Below, piece after piece: positions 7,635 to 14,784 of a stretch of DNA of 64,000 nucleotides. The position numbers and the translations under genes are program-made. Below the pieces are notes generated by a model. The model saw only the letters and a list, made by a program, of their open reading frames with translations. It did not search any database and was not told where the DNA came from. Within the stretch, counting starts at the first letter, position 1. Each line of letters opens with the position of its first letter. The stretch comes from Pirellula sp. (GTDB lineage: Bacteria; Planctomycetota; Planctomycetia; Pirellulales; PNKZ01): positions 1-64,000 of the forward strand of contig PNKZ01000017.1 of NCBI GenBank assembly GCA_013822735.1. The letters run 5' to 3'.

Positions 7635-7991
7635 ATGGGGAAGCTCACCTGCCCGTGTGGTAACTGGTTCAGCACCACAGGTTGCCCGGACGACTCGATG
7701 CATGTCGTTCGGGACCGCGACATGGACGCCTATGCCCAGCACGTCTGGCAGTCGTACCAGCTCTCCGATGTGGAACGGGGCGGTATGCTGCCCGAACGGG
7801 CAATCCAAGAGTCGGAGCAGTTCCACAACAGCCTTGAGGCAAGCCTCGACATGGAGGGCGAATTGTGGGAGTGCCCGGCATGTTGCCGGTTGCTGTTCCG
7901 GGGGCCTGGGGACCAGCAGTTTCGGTCCTTCTTACCGGAGAAACTCGCGCCGGACGAACCAGCCGCTGCACCTGACCATGGCGGCGAATAG
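7635..7991 (+). CDS. Cys-rich hypothetical protein, cassette gene 5
   Basis: Soluble acidic protein of 118 residues starting 16 bp after attC site 3. It contains two cysteine pairs, CPCGNWF (residues 6-12) and CPACCRLLF near residue 79, spaced as in a split zinc ribbon; a further Cys lies in TTGCPDD. The central helix (LSDVERGGMLPERAIQESEQFHNSLEASLDMEGELW) separates the two knuckles. The C-terminal codons lie inside attC site 4. Function unknown; metal binding is inferred from the cysteine pattern only. Confidence 0.7.
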   Translation: MGKLTCPCGNWFSTTGCPDDSMHVVRDRDMDAYAQHVWQSYQLSDVERGGMLPERAIQESEQFHNSLEASLDMEGELWECPACCRLLFRGPGDQQFRSFLPEKLAPDEPAAAPDHGGE

Positions 7992-8052
7992 AATCGTTTC
8001 GCGAGTTCAATCACTCACTCGCCGCCTCGGCAGGTGATCTTCTTCGTTAGGC
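7953..8052 (+). repeat. attC: attC-like recombination site 4
   Basis: Inverted repeat of 100 bp that begins inside the preceding gene. Left arm: ACGAACCAG, then TGCACCTGACCATGGCGGCGA; right arm: TCGCCGCCTCGGCAGGTGAT, then CTTCTTCGTTAGGC. The reverse complement of the right arm carries ATCACCTGCCGAGGCGGCGA, matching the left arm with few changes. The end GTTAGGC is a perfect GTTRRRY core. The left heptamer keeps only the AAC end. Confidence 0.75.
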
Positions 8053-8056
8053 AGTC

Positions 8057-8479
8057 GTGAGCAAACTTCCCGAAAGGCTTGTCTGCCGGGCAACTCTTTA
8101 CGGTGCTGATGCTGCGGGCATACTGTTGATGGCGACGTTCGAGGTTGTCCGAAAGAACTCGTACAGCTTTCTGTTTGGACCTACTGGCGCAGATGGTACG
8201 GCGTCGCTCGATGGATCGACCATTCCAGCGGAAGCCGAAGCGCAACTGAGCATGGCGATCATGGACTACTCTCCCATCGCCGCCGCTTATACCGGCAAGA
8301 TTACGGTCAAAGCGATGTCGAAAGCGGAGATCCTTAAAGCGATTGATGCATTTAACCTGTTTCAGAAACACACTGCTTATCTTAGCGGCTATCAAGACCT
8401 GCTTAACGCTGGGTTACGTGTGCCGCTCTTGGATAACTCGGCACTCATCAAGGTCGAGATCATCCAGCTCATTGCCTAA
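8057..8479 (+). CDS. Hypothetical protein, cassette gene 6
   Basis: Protein of 140 residues starting with GTG only four bases after the attC core GTTAGGC, so its 5' untranslated leader would be inside the attC site, as is common for cassettes. Sequence MSKLPERLVCRATLYGADAA, then ILLMATFEVVRKNSYSFLFG, suggests a small beta-rich soluble protein with a helical middle (MSKAEILKAIDAFNLFQKHTAYLSGYQDLL). No family recognised. The stop codon TAA is part of a GCCTAAC heptamer. Confidence 0.65.
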   Translation: MSKLPERLVCRATLYGADAAGILLMATFEVVRKNSYSFLFGPTGADGTASLDGSTIPAEAEAQLSMAIMDYSPIAAAYTGKITVKAMSKAEILKAIDAFNLFQKHTAYLSGYQDLLNAGLRVPLLDNSALIKVEIIQLIA

Positions 8480-8480
8480 C
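8474..8480 (+). repeat. Orphan attC left-end heptamer GCCTAAC
   Basis: Perfect RYYYAAC heptamer overlapping the stop codon of the preceding cassette gene. A short imperfect palindrome may follow, but no GTTRRRY partner is found before the next start codon at 8531. The site looks truncated, which would have fused this cassette with the next one. Confidence 0.45.
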
Positions 8481-8530
8481 AACGCGATGCCGCTTCCCAT
8501 TCGTTTCACCATCGACTTTATGAGGTTGAT

Positions 8531-9343
8531 ATGCCGATCGGTTTCCCCAAACTTGCCGAGCGATCTTGGCTCGGAGTTTTCGTCGCGATGGCCTCCGTGT
8601 TCTTCGTCGGCTGCAATCGCACGCCGGGCTACGACGCAAACGACATTGCGGAAAAACTTCGCAAGCTCGGCCATTCGTCCATGATGCCGTTCGACATTCG
8701 CGAGATTAAAATGGTCTCTTCTCGCGAGGTTAGCAAAGATCAGTATGTTTACGACATCGAGCTTAAGGGCGAATTTCGGGGATCGATCTATTTGCTCATC
8801 GACGGCGAGCATTTGGCGAAGGCCGGCATACGTAGCTTATCCGCACCGCCCTTGGAGTTCCTGCAGATGAAGTCGCCGACTCAAGCCTCGGAACTGAAGA
8901 AGAAGCTGGAGGAAGTCGCTCCGGGCGGAAGCTTCTACGTGACGGCTTGCCGGCAAGGCGAACCGTGCGTCATGACCGGACAACTTTTCGTCCAAAATTC
9001 TCACAAGACGATGGAAAAATGGATGGTGACGGAGTTTGTTATGAGTGGGCCTGAAGGCGTTCGTGGTGCCGGGATGAAATACCAGACTCGCACCGGCGAC
9101 TGGCCGACGCGCCCGACCTTTGTTCCGGACAACTACAGCGACTGGCGACAAAGAATGTATTTGAGCATCGACGGTAAAGGTCTCAGCAACAGCCAAACGC
9201 ATGTTCTTTCCGCATTGCCTCCTGGCGCGACGGCGGTCGACATCGATAGCTCGGAGTTTAAAGATCGAATGAGTGCGCTGAGTAAGGTCTGGTCCGAGAT
9301 CGACGATGCGACACGTAAGATTATTCAGACGGCGAAACCTTAA
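8531..9343 (+). CDS. Putative lipoprotein, cassette gene 7
   Basis: Protein of 270 residues with an N-terminal hydrophobic segment ending in a lipobox-like FVGC (Cys at residue 27: SVFFVGCNRTPGYD), so it is probably a lipid-anchored periplasmic or outer-membrane protein. The mature part is helical at both ends (NDIAEKLRKLGHSSMM; DRMSALSKVWSEIDDATRKIIQTAKP), with a beta-rich centre. No known domain recognised. It is longer than the other cassette genes and is preceded by a truncated attC and followed, after about 100 bases, by attC site 5. Confidence 0.7.
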   Translation: MPIGFPKLAERSWLGVFVAMASVFFVGCNRTPGYDANDIAEKLRKLGHSSMMPFDIREIKMVSSREVSKDQYVYDIELKGEFRGSIYLLIDGEHLAKAGIRSLSAPPLEFLQMKSPTQASELKKKLEEVAPGGSFYVTACRQGEPCVMTGQLFVQNSHKTMEKWMVTEFVMSGPEGVRGAGMKYQTRTGDWPTRPTFVPDNYSDWRQRMYLSIDGKGLSNSQTHVLSALPPGATAVDIDSSEFKDRMSALSKVWSEIDDATRKIIQTAKP

Positions 9344-9439
9344 GAACTCAAAGACGTGTGTCTAGCGGAACGACGGCATAAGGTTTTTAAACAGGAATAG
9401 GCCGTTGGTCGTAAAGTTCCCATTTAGCGGGAGATGCAG

Positions 9440-9530
9440 GCCGAACCAGACGCTCCAGCAGCGGCGGGTTATCATTCGCTCCTTTACTTCACGCTCATCG
9501 GCCCGCCGCTGCTGTGCTGGGACGTTAGCC
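9440..9530 (+). repeat. attC: attC-like recombination site 5
   Basis: Inverted repeat of 91 bp. Left arm: GCCGAACCAGACGCTC then CAGCAGCGGCGGG; right arm: CCCGCCGCTGCTGTGCTGGG then ACGTTAGCC. The central 13-base stem (CAGCAGCGGCGGG against CCCGCCGCTGCTG) is perfectly complementary. The right heptamer GTTAGCC has one mismatch to GTTRRRY and equals that at the window start apart from the last base. Confidence 0.8.
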
Positions 9531-9552
9531 ACAAGGTCGCCAGGCATCTGCC

Positions 9553-9960
9553 ATGAATTACACCGTCGATGTCGTGGCGATACTCAAACCGCTGTTCGGC
9601 GCGTACAAAGTGCCGATGAAGCCCGCAACCGAAACGTCGCTCAACCTATTCAAGGCAAGAGCTGCCGAGCGGAAGGTGCCGGGCGATGTCGCAACACAGC
9701 TTGCGAATTTCTACTCGATTGTTGACGGGGTCCCGTGCTTGGACTCGTTGGATATCCATCGTTGCGATGACTTGAGCCTTTTCGCATGGTGGGATCAGCA
9801 AGAGTTGTGGTTGGGTCAAAGAGACTTCTATACACTGAGATGGTCATCGGGGAAGAAGCGGTTTTGCATCGGAGACGCCGGCAACGTCAGCTTCTCAGAA
9901 AGCAATGAATATCCCACCTTCGCCGAGGCGCTACGGCACATGGTGAAATTGTACGATTAG
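9553..9960 (+). CDS. SUKH-like hypothetical protein, cassette gene 8
   Basis: Protein of 135 residues starting 23 bp after attC site 5. The pattern VPGDVATQLANFYSIVDGVPCLDSLDIH, then SLFAWWDQQELWLGQRDFYT and GKKRFCIGDAGNVSFSESNEYPTFAEALRHMV is reminiscent of the SMI1/KNR4 superfamily (helical start, aromatic beta sheet, C-terminal helix). The similarity is weaker than for the gene at 757 and should be treated as a suggestion. Like that gene, it may be an immunity-type cargo. Confidence 0.65.
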   Translation: MNYTVDVVAILKPLFGAYKVPMKPATETSLNLFKARAAERKVPGDVATQLANFYSIVDGVPCLDSLDIHRCDDLSLFAWWDQQELWLGQRDFYTLRWSSGKKRFCIGDAGNVSFSESNEYPTFAEALRHMVKLYD

Positions 9961-9969
9961 TCGAAAGGC

Positions 9970-10068
9970 TCCTAACCAACGGATGAAGCTGACCGAGGCC
10001 GCCATCGCGGTTTCGCGTGGCACAAAGGACTGGCAGGCGGCCCCGGCAACTTATCCTTATCGTTAGTC
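9970..10068 (+). repeat. attC: attC-like recombination site 6
   Basis: Inverted repeat of 99 bp. Left end TCCTAACCAACGGATGAAGC then TGACCGAGGCCGCC; right end GGCGGCCCCGGCAACTTATC then CTTATCGTTAGTC. The reverse complement of the right arm (GACTAACGATAAGG, GATAAGTTGCC, GGGGCCGCC) follows the left arm closely. The left heptamer TCCTAAC differs from RYYYAAC at its first base; GTTAGTC differs from GTTRRRY at one. Confidence 0.8.
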
Positions 10069-10081
10069 GGCGGAATCATCG

Positions 10082-10528
10082 ATGCTCGCTCGAACGGAAG
10101 AACACCGCGCGTTCATGCGGCCGAAGTTTCCGGCGGCGTTCGATTTGTTCTACGCCGTATTCGCGGGCGCCGTCGCCGATGTTGCCGAACGGTTGGCCGC
10201 CGGCGACGACGCGCACGCCCGTTCCGCAGACGGCAGGACTCCCCTCACATTTGCAGTGAGTTCCGTCGGCGATTTACTTAAAGCGGATTTGCTCTTCGAG
10301 GCCGGCGCACGCATCGACGGGTGGGATGATCTCGGAATGCAGCCCATCCATTGGACAACGGGTTCAGTCTTCCACGACGACGTAAGTTGTCTTGCGTGGC
10401 GGGCCCGACCCTCGGTCGTAAAGGGCAACACGGACCTTGCAGCGACACGGAAAGGGCGCTGCAAGCCCGGCCTAACCATTCCATCCGGCCGACGCCGCTT
10501 CGCGCCGCAGCCTCATTCAGACGTTTGA
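10082..10528 (+). CDS. Ankyrin-like protein, probably 3'-truncated, cassette gene 9
   Basis: Open frame of 148 codons starting 14 bp after attC site 6. Residues about 20-100 carry one recognisable ankyrin repeat and a partial second (FAGAVADVAERLAAGDDAHARSADGRTPLTFAV, then LFEAGARIDGWDDLGMQPIHWTT). From about residue 100 the sequence turns into Arg/Ala/Gly-rich text without ankyrin pattern and ends with a TGA inside the right heptamer of attC site 7. The normal C-terminus therefore seems lost, by frameshift or by deletion at the attC junction. Ankyrin proteins mediate protein-protein binding; partner unknown. Confidence 0.6.
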   Translation: MLARTEEHRAFMRPKFPAAFDLFYAVFAGAVADVAERLAAGDDAHARSADGRTPLTFAVSSVGDLLKADLLFEAGARIDGWDDLGMQPIHWTTGSVFHDDVSCLAWRARPSVVKGNTDLAATRKGRCKPGLTIPSGRRRFAPQPHSDV

Positions 10529-10529
10529 C
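10470..10529 (+). repeat. attC: attC-like recombination site 7 (60 bp)
   Basis: Shortest site, 60 bp, similar in layout to classic 59-base elements. It opens with GCCTAACCATTCC (perfect RYYYAAC), has the core GGCCGACGCCGCTTCGCGCC that folds on itself, and ends GCAGCCTCATTCAGACGTTTGAC. The right heptamer GTTTGAC has one mismatch to GTTRRRY. The preceding frame terminates inside it. Confidence 0.7.
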
Positions 10530-10546
10530 CCTAGAGACCGCGCAGG

Positions 10547-10972
10547 ATGCACACGCTCACGGTTGTCCTCGTTCTCCCCGACACGGCGAACCTTTGGGAG
10601 ACCTGCCGCGACTTGGTCAGGCCGCATCAAATCGTCTGGGACGACTTGGACCGACCATCGCGACTCGATTATTGGACCGTCGGCCGGGAGTCGATCGCAG
10701 ACGCGGAGTCGGCGGCTCTCCTGGGCGTTGCCGACGATGAGGACCTGGCCCGAAATGTTTGCTTCGTCTCGCGCTTGCCGCCCGACTTTGTACCCGGCGC
10801 GGTGGTTACGCCGGACGGCCGGTGGTACGATCTCCAGGACCACGGGTGGCGCTTCATCGCGAGAGACGAACCCGACAGCCTCGCCGCCGAGACCCGTTGG
10901 CTCGCGCAAGTGCGGGAGCTTTTTGCGGCGCATCGATCGTGCGTGGCGATCGAGATCGATACGCACTCATGA
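10547..10972 (+). CDS. Hypothetical protein, cassette gene 10 (last visible)
   Basis: Protein of 141 residues, acidic, starting 18 bp after attC site 7. Sequence MHTLTVVLVLPDTANLWETC, then VPGAVVTPDGRWYDLQDHGWRFIARDEP and AETRWLAQVRELFAAHRSCVAIEIDTHS, suggests a compact alpha/beta protein. No family recognised. No attC-like site follows, so this is either the last cassette of the array or a chromosomal gene that happens to adjoin it. Confidence 0.65.
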   Translation: MHTLTVVLVLPDTANLWETCRDLVRPHQIVWDDLDRPSRLDYWTVGRESIADAESAALLGVADDEDLARNVCFVSRLPPDFVPGAVVTPDGRWYDLQDHGWRFIARDEPDSLAAETRWLAQVRELFAAHRSCVAIEIDTHS

Positions 10973-11090
10973 TGCGCTCGGGGACGAGCCGGTCGCCGCG
11001 CCCGGCGCGGCGGTGTAGAATCGATTCGAATGGCGAATGCATCGGTCGCAAGGCAGGTCCCCTTTCACTTCAGGCCCCTGCCCTCTCGCT

Positions 11091-11663
11091 ATGAGCCGAC
11101 CGTTTCCCCCTTTCTTATCCACGCCGCGCCTACTGCTGCGCCGGTTGCAGAGTGGCGATGCCGAAGCGCTTTGCAGCTACCGTTCGCTGCCGGAAGTGGC
11201 GCGGTATCAGTCTTGGGAATCGTTCGGCCCGGACGACGCGGCGCGCCTCATCGACGACCAGCGCGATCGAGAGCCTGGAATTTCGGGGACCTGGTTTCAG
11301 GTCGCTCTTATCGAGCGCGAGACGGAAAGCATGGTCGGCGATTGCGGGCTGCACTGTCGGGAAGACGATCCGCGTCAGATGGAATTCGGCATCACGCTTG
11401 CGCCGAGCCGGCAAGGCCGAGGTTATGCCGCGGAGGCGCTCGCTTGCCTGCTCGATTTTGTGTTCGGCACCTTAGGCAAGCATCGAGTTTCCGCGATCAC
11501 CGACGCCGAAAATGCCGCCGCCGCGGCGCTATTTCGGCGTTTGGGTTTCCGACAGGAGGCTCACTTCGTGGAGCATCGCTGGTACAAGGGGTATTGGGAC
11601 AGTGAATTTGTGTTTGGTCTGCTGAGGCGAGAGTGGGAGTTGCGCTCGCAGCGGAGTTCGTAG
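11091..11663 (+). CDS. GNAT acetyltransferase, RimJ/RimL type
   Basis: Protein of 190 residues; start at ATG 11091 (MSRPFPPFLSTPRLLLRRLQ) chosen because the family begins with the TPRLLLR strand. Typical of the Acetyltransf_3 group: beta1 LLLRRLQSGDAEAL, the acetyl-CoA loop with SRQGRGYAAEALACLLDFVF (the R/Q-x-x-G-x-G/A motif, residues about 103-112), then the C-terminal NAAAAALFRRLGFRQEAHF with the conserved LGF turn. It transfers an acetyl group from acetyl-CoA to an amine, possibly an N-terminal amine or small molecule; substrate unknown. It converges with a second GNAT gene eight bases away. Confidence 0.85.
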   Translation: MSRPFPPFLSTPRLLLRRLQSGDAEALCSYRSLPEVARYQSWESFGPDDAARLIDDQRDREPGISGTWFQVALIERETESMVGDCGLHCREDDPRQMEFGITLAPSRQGRGYAAEALACLLDFVFGTLGKHRVSAITDAENAAAAALFRRLGFRQEAHFVEHRWYKGYWDSEFVFGLLRREWELRSQRSS

Positions 11664-11671
11664 AGGGCGCG

Positions 11672-12211
11672 CTACGCTTCGGGATGTTGCTGCAGATAGC
11701 GATCGCGGTCGACCGCGAAGTAGTTCAACTCGCGCCCGTAACAATGGACGCGGCGCTGATATTCCAGGCCGATCTTCTCGAGCACGTGGTACGACGCGAG
11801 ATTCTCCGGCGCGACGACCGCCACGATGCGCGCCAGCGCGAGTTTGCGAAAGCCGTGTTCCATACTGGCCGCACCGGCTTCCGTGGCGTACCCCTTCCCC
11901 CAATGCGCGCGGCCGAAACGGTAGCCGACTTCGATCTCCGGCCCTTCTTCCAATTGCTTCAGTCCGCAATCGCCCAAGAGCGCGCCGGTCGCGCGATCTT
12001 CGACGACCCACAGGCTGAAGCCGAACCGCTCCTGATGGTCGATCAACTTCTGCGCCCGAGCGCGCGTCGCTTCGACCGTCGGGTCGGCCCCGCTCATGCT
12101 GAAGCGCATGACTTCGGGATCGCCGAACACGGTGAACATCTCCGGCACGTCGTCGAGTCGATAAGGGCGCAGCCGGAGCCGATCGGTAAGCAATTCCCAG
12201 GTGGGCGACAT
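11672..12211 (-). CDS. GNAT acetyltransferase, RimJ/RimL type
   Basis: Protein of 179 residues with the full Acetyltransf_3 pattern: TDRLRLRPYRLDDVPEM at the N-terminus, acetyl-CoA binding loop GRAHWGKGYATEAGAASMEHGF (residues about 105-126), and NLASYHVLEKIGLEYQRRVHCYGRELNYF at the end. Substrate unknown. The start codon directly abuts the G-rich tandem repeat at 12214-12290, so its 5' leader and promoter lie in or beyond that repeat. It is not closely similar to the neighbouring GNAT gene. Confidence 0.85.
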   Translation of the reverse strand: MSPTWELLTDRLRLRPYRLDDVPEMFTVFGDPEVMRFSMSGADPTVEATRARAQKLIDHQERFGFSLWVVEDRATGALLGDCGLKQLEEGPEIEVGYRFGRAHWGKGYATEAGAASMEHGFRKLALARIVAVVAPENLASYHVLEKIGLEYQRRVHCYGRELNYFAVDRDRYLQQHPEA

Positions 12212-12213
12212 GT

Positions 12214-12290
12214 TTGGGGTTCAGGGTTTGGGGTTCAGGGTTTGGGGTTCAGGGTTCAGGGTTCGGGGTTTAGGGTTCAGGGTTTGGTGT
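12214..12290 (+). repeat. Telomere-like G-rich tandem repeat
   Basis: About 75 bp made of seven-base units GGGTTCA, GGGTTTG, GGGTTTA and GGGTTCG, giving roughly ten G-tracts of three or more on the plus strand. It fills the space between two divergent genes and starts right at the ATG of the reverse GNAT gene. G-quadruplex formation is plausible from sequence; function unknown. Confidence 0.85.
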
Positions 12291-12379
12291 GCGAAGGTGC
12301 GCCGTTGAAAAAGTAGCATGCCGCACGGCGGCAAGCTACCATACGCGCTCCCGCCCCTCTGCCCCGCCGGAGAAACACC

Positions 12380-14572
12380 ATGCGTCGCGCGCTCATCGCC
12401 CTTCTCGCAGCTCCGTTCGTCTTGACGACTTGCGCTCCCTCCTCCTGGGCCGCAGAGAAGCCCGCGACGGCGAAATCCCCCGCCGTCGCCGACGATGCCC
12501 GCTTTGCGCCGCCGAAAGATCTCAACGGCTACTTCCCCTTCACGCCGCCGACGACGAAAGAAGCGTGGGCCAAACGCTCGGCAGCGGTCCGTACGCAGAC
12601 CCTCGTTTCGCAAGGGCTCTGGCCGATGCCGACGCGCACGCCGCTCAAGGCCGTGGTGCACGGCAAGGTTGAGCGGGAAGATTTCACCGTCGAACGCGTC
12701 TACTTCGAAAGCTTCCCCGGCTTCTTCGTCACCGGCAGCTTGTTCCGGCCGAAAGGCTTCGACGGCCCCCGACCGACCATACTTTGCCCACACGGGCACT
12801 TTAAAGACGGCCGCTTCTACGACGCCGGCGAAGCGGCGATGAAAGTGCAGCTCGATACCGGCGCGGAGAAGTACGCCTTGTCCGGTCGCTTCCCGCTGCA
12901 GGCCCGTTGCATTCAGCTCGCCCGGCTCGGATGTATCGTGTTTCATTACGACATGCTCGGCTATGCCGACTCGCAGCAGATCTCCTTCGACGTGGCGCAT
13001 AAGTACGGCACGAAGCGTCCCGAGTTCGAGACGAAAGAAAACTGGGGACTCTTCAGCCCGCAAGCGGAAAGCCGGTTGCAACACATCCTCGGCCTGCAAA
13101 CCTGGAACTCGATTCGCGCCCTCGACTTTGTGGAAAGCTTGCCCGATGTGGACCCGAAGCGCATCGGCGTAACCGGCGCGAGCGGCGGCGGCACGCAAAC
13201 GTTTCTTCTCGGCGCATGCGATCCGCGGCCGGCGGCGATCGTGCCGGCCGTCATGGTGTCGACGGCCATGCAAGGGGGCTGCACCTGCGAGAACTCTTGC
13301 GTCCTGCGCGTCGACACGGGCAACATCGAGCTGGCCGGCCTGTTCGCGCCGAAGCCGCTCGGCATGATTGCCGCCAACGATTGGACGAAGGAAATCATGA
13401 CCAAGGGGTATCCCGAGCTACAACAGCTCTACAAGTTGCTCGGCGCGCCGGCCGGCAACGTTGCGGCGTTCCCCTACATTCAGTATCCGCACAACTACAA
13501 CTACGTCAGCCGCGCGGCGATGTACGGCTTCTTCAACGAGCACTTGAAGTTCGGCGCCAAGACGCCGATCGTCGAAGCCGATTTTAAGCCGCTCACGCGC
13601 GACGAGCTCACCGTGTGGACCGGTGAACACAAACCACCCGCCGCCGGGCCCGACTTCGAACGGAAGCTGCTGCGCCACATGACGGAGGATTCCGACCGGC
13701 AACTCGCGGCGCTTGCCCCGAAGGACCTGCCGTCGCTCGTGAAGTACCACGAAACGGTCGCCGGCGGCATCGACGCGCTGCTCGGTCGCCGGCTTGAAGA
13801 CGTCGGCCCGATCGAGCAAGAGAACTTAGAGAAGGCCGACCGGGGCGAATATTGGTACTTCCGCTGCCTGCTTTCCGAGCGAGCGCGGAAGGAAGTCGTG
13901 CCGGTCGTCTACTACCATCCCAAGCAATGGAACAAGCAGGTCGTGGTGTGGGTCAGCGAGCTCGGGTCGGCGTCGCTCACCGATTCGTCCGGCGATCCTT
14001 CCGCGCCGGTGAAGAGGGCGCTCGCCAAAGGGTACGCCGTGGCGGGCCCCGACCTGTTGGGCATCGGCTCGCACACCGTCGACGGGTTCCCGGCCGATGC
14101 GAATCGGAGCGTCAAGAATCCCCGCCTCTTCGCCGGCTTCACCTACGGCTACAACTATCCGCTCTTGGCCCGACGGGTACACGACATTCTCACGGTCGTG
14201 GCCCACGCGCGGCGTCATGAAGGGACCGAAGCCGTACATCTCGGCGGCAGCGGTCCGGCGGCACCTTGGGTTGCCGCGGCCGGCGCACAATGCGGCGACG
14301 GCGTCGATCGGCTGCTCGTCGACACGGCCGGTTTCCGCTTCGCCGGGCTCACCGATTACCTCGACGCGAACTTCGTGCCCGGCATCGTGAAGTACGGCGA
14401 CCTGCCGGCGCTCTTGGCCCTACGCGCCCCGCAGCCCACCTGGCTTGCCGGCGAAACCGAAGTGCCGGAAATCGTGCGCGCCGCTTACGCCGCCGCCGGC
14501 TCTCCGAAGGAACTCGCGACGCCGCCCGCAGGCGCCAAGCCGGAAGCAGGCCTGGAGTGGATGCTGCGCTGA
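12380..14572 (+). CDS. Exported tandem alpha/beta-hydrolase (acetylxylan esterase-like)
   Basis: Protein of 730 residues with a signal peptide (MRRALIALLAAPFVLTTCAPSSWAAE). The first half is an alpha/beta-hydrolase of the acetylxylan esterase/Abhydrolase_7 kind: oxyanion region PTILCPHGHF, nucleophile elbow GVTGASGGGTQ with Ser268, and candidate catalytic His371 in YPHNYNY. The second half (about 440-730) repeats a hydrolase-like layout (EVVPVVYYHPKQWNKQVVVWV, GYAVAGPDLLGIGSHTV, HLGGSGPAAPWV), with a GGSGPA turn where the elbow should be and no obvious His, so it may be inactive. Planctomycetes carry many such secreted esterases for polysaccharide degradation; the substrate is inferred, not seen. 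Confidence 0.8.
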   Translation: MRRALIALLAAPFVLTTCAPSSWAAEKPATAKSPAVADDARFAPPKDLNGYFPFTPPTTKEAWAKRSAAVRTQTLVSQGLWPMPTRTPLKAVVHGKVEREDFTVERVYFESFPGFFVTGSLFRPKGFDGPRPTILCPHGHFKDGRFYDAGEAAMKVQLDTGAEKYALSGRFPLQARCIQLARLGCIVFHYDMLGYADSQQISFDVAHKYGTKRPEFETKENWGLFSPQAESRLQHILGLQTWNSIRALDFVESLPDVDPKRIGVTGASGGGTQTFLLGACDPRPAAIVPAVMVSTAMQGGCTCENSCVLRVDTGNIELAGLFAPKPLGMIAANDWTKEIMTKGYPELQQLYKLLGAPAGNVAAFPYIQYPHNYNYVSRAAMYGFFNEHLKFGAKTPIVEADFKPLTRDELTVWTGEHKPPAAGPDFERKLLRHMTEDSDRQLAALAPKDLPSLVKYHETVAGGIDALLGRRLEDVGPIEQENLEKADRGEYWYFRCLLSERARKEVVPVVYYHPKQWNKQVVVWVSELGSASLTDSSGDPSAPVKRALAKGYAVAGPDLLGIGSHTVDGFPADANRSVKNPRLFAGFTYGYNYPLLARRVHDILTVVAHARRHEGTEAVHLGGSGPAAPWVAAAGAQCGDGVDRLLVDTAGFRFAGLTDYLDANFVPGIVKYGDLPALLALRAPQPTWLAGETEVPEIVRAAYAAAGSPKELATPPAGAKPEAGLEWMLR

Positions 14573-14603
14573 CGAAGTCGAATAACGAAATCCTAATGCC
14601 GTG

Positions 14604-14653
14604 AGAATGACGAACGACTCGTACCACCAACAATAATGGTGTTTCGTCATTCT
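14604..14653. terminator. Inverted repeat downstream of the esterase gene
   Basis: AGAATGACGAA (14604-14614) and TTCGTCATTCT (14643-14653) are perfectly complementary around a 28-base loop that itself contains a short TACCACC/GGTG pairing. It is placed 32 bases after the esterase stop and could terminate transcription. No T-run follows, so a Rho-independent mechanism is uncertain. Confidence 0.45.
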
Positions 14654-14784
14654 GATTTCGTGCTTCCTTCGTCATGGGGAATTCGACACTCGACATTCGA
14701 CATTCGTCATTTCCGCGGCTCTGATATATTCGCGAAGCGCGTGCGAATCCGCGCGCACGAAAACCATACCTAGGAGTCGCTTCG

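Noticed and set aside
11091-12211. The two GNAT genes as a recent duplication
   Set aside because: They belong to the same broad group but differ in most positions; they converge rather than lie in tandem.
12214-12290. True telomere or replicon end
   Set aside because: The G-rich repeat is short, internal and flanked by normal genes on both sides.
12221-13273. 350-codon reverse frame over the esterase gene and G-rich repeat
   Set aside because: Arg/Gly/Glu-rich text, C-terminus made of the tandem repeat, antisense to a gene with a signal peptide and catalytic motif.
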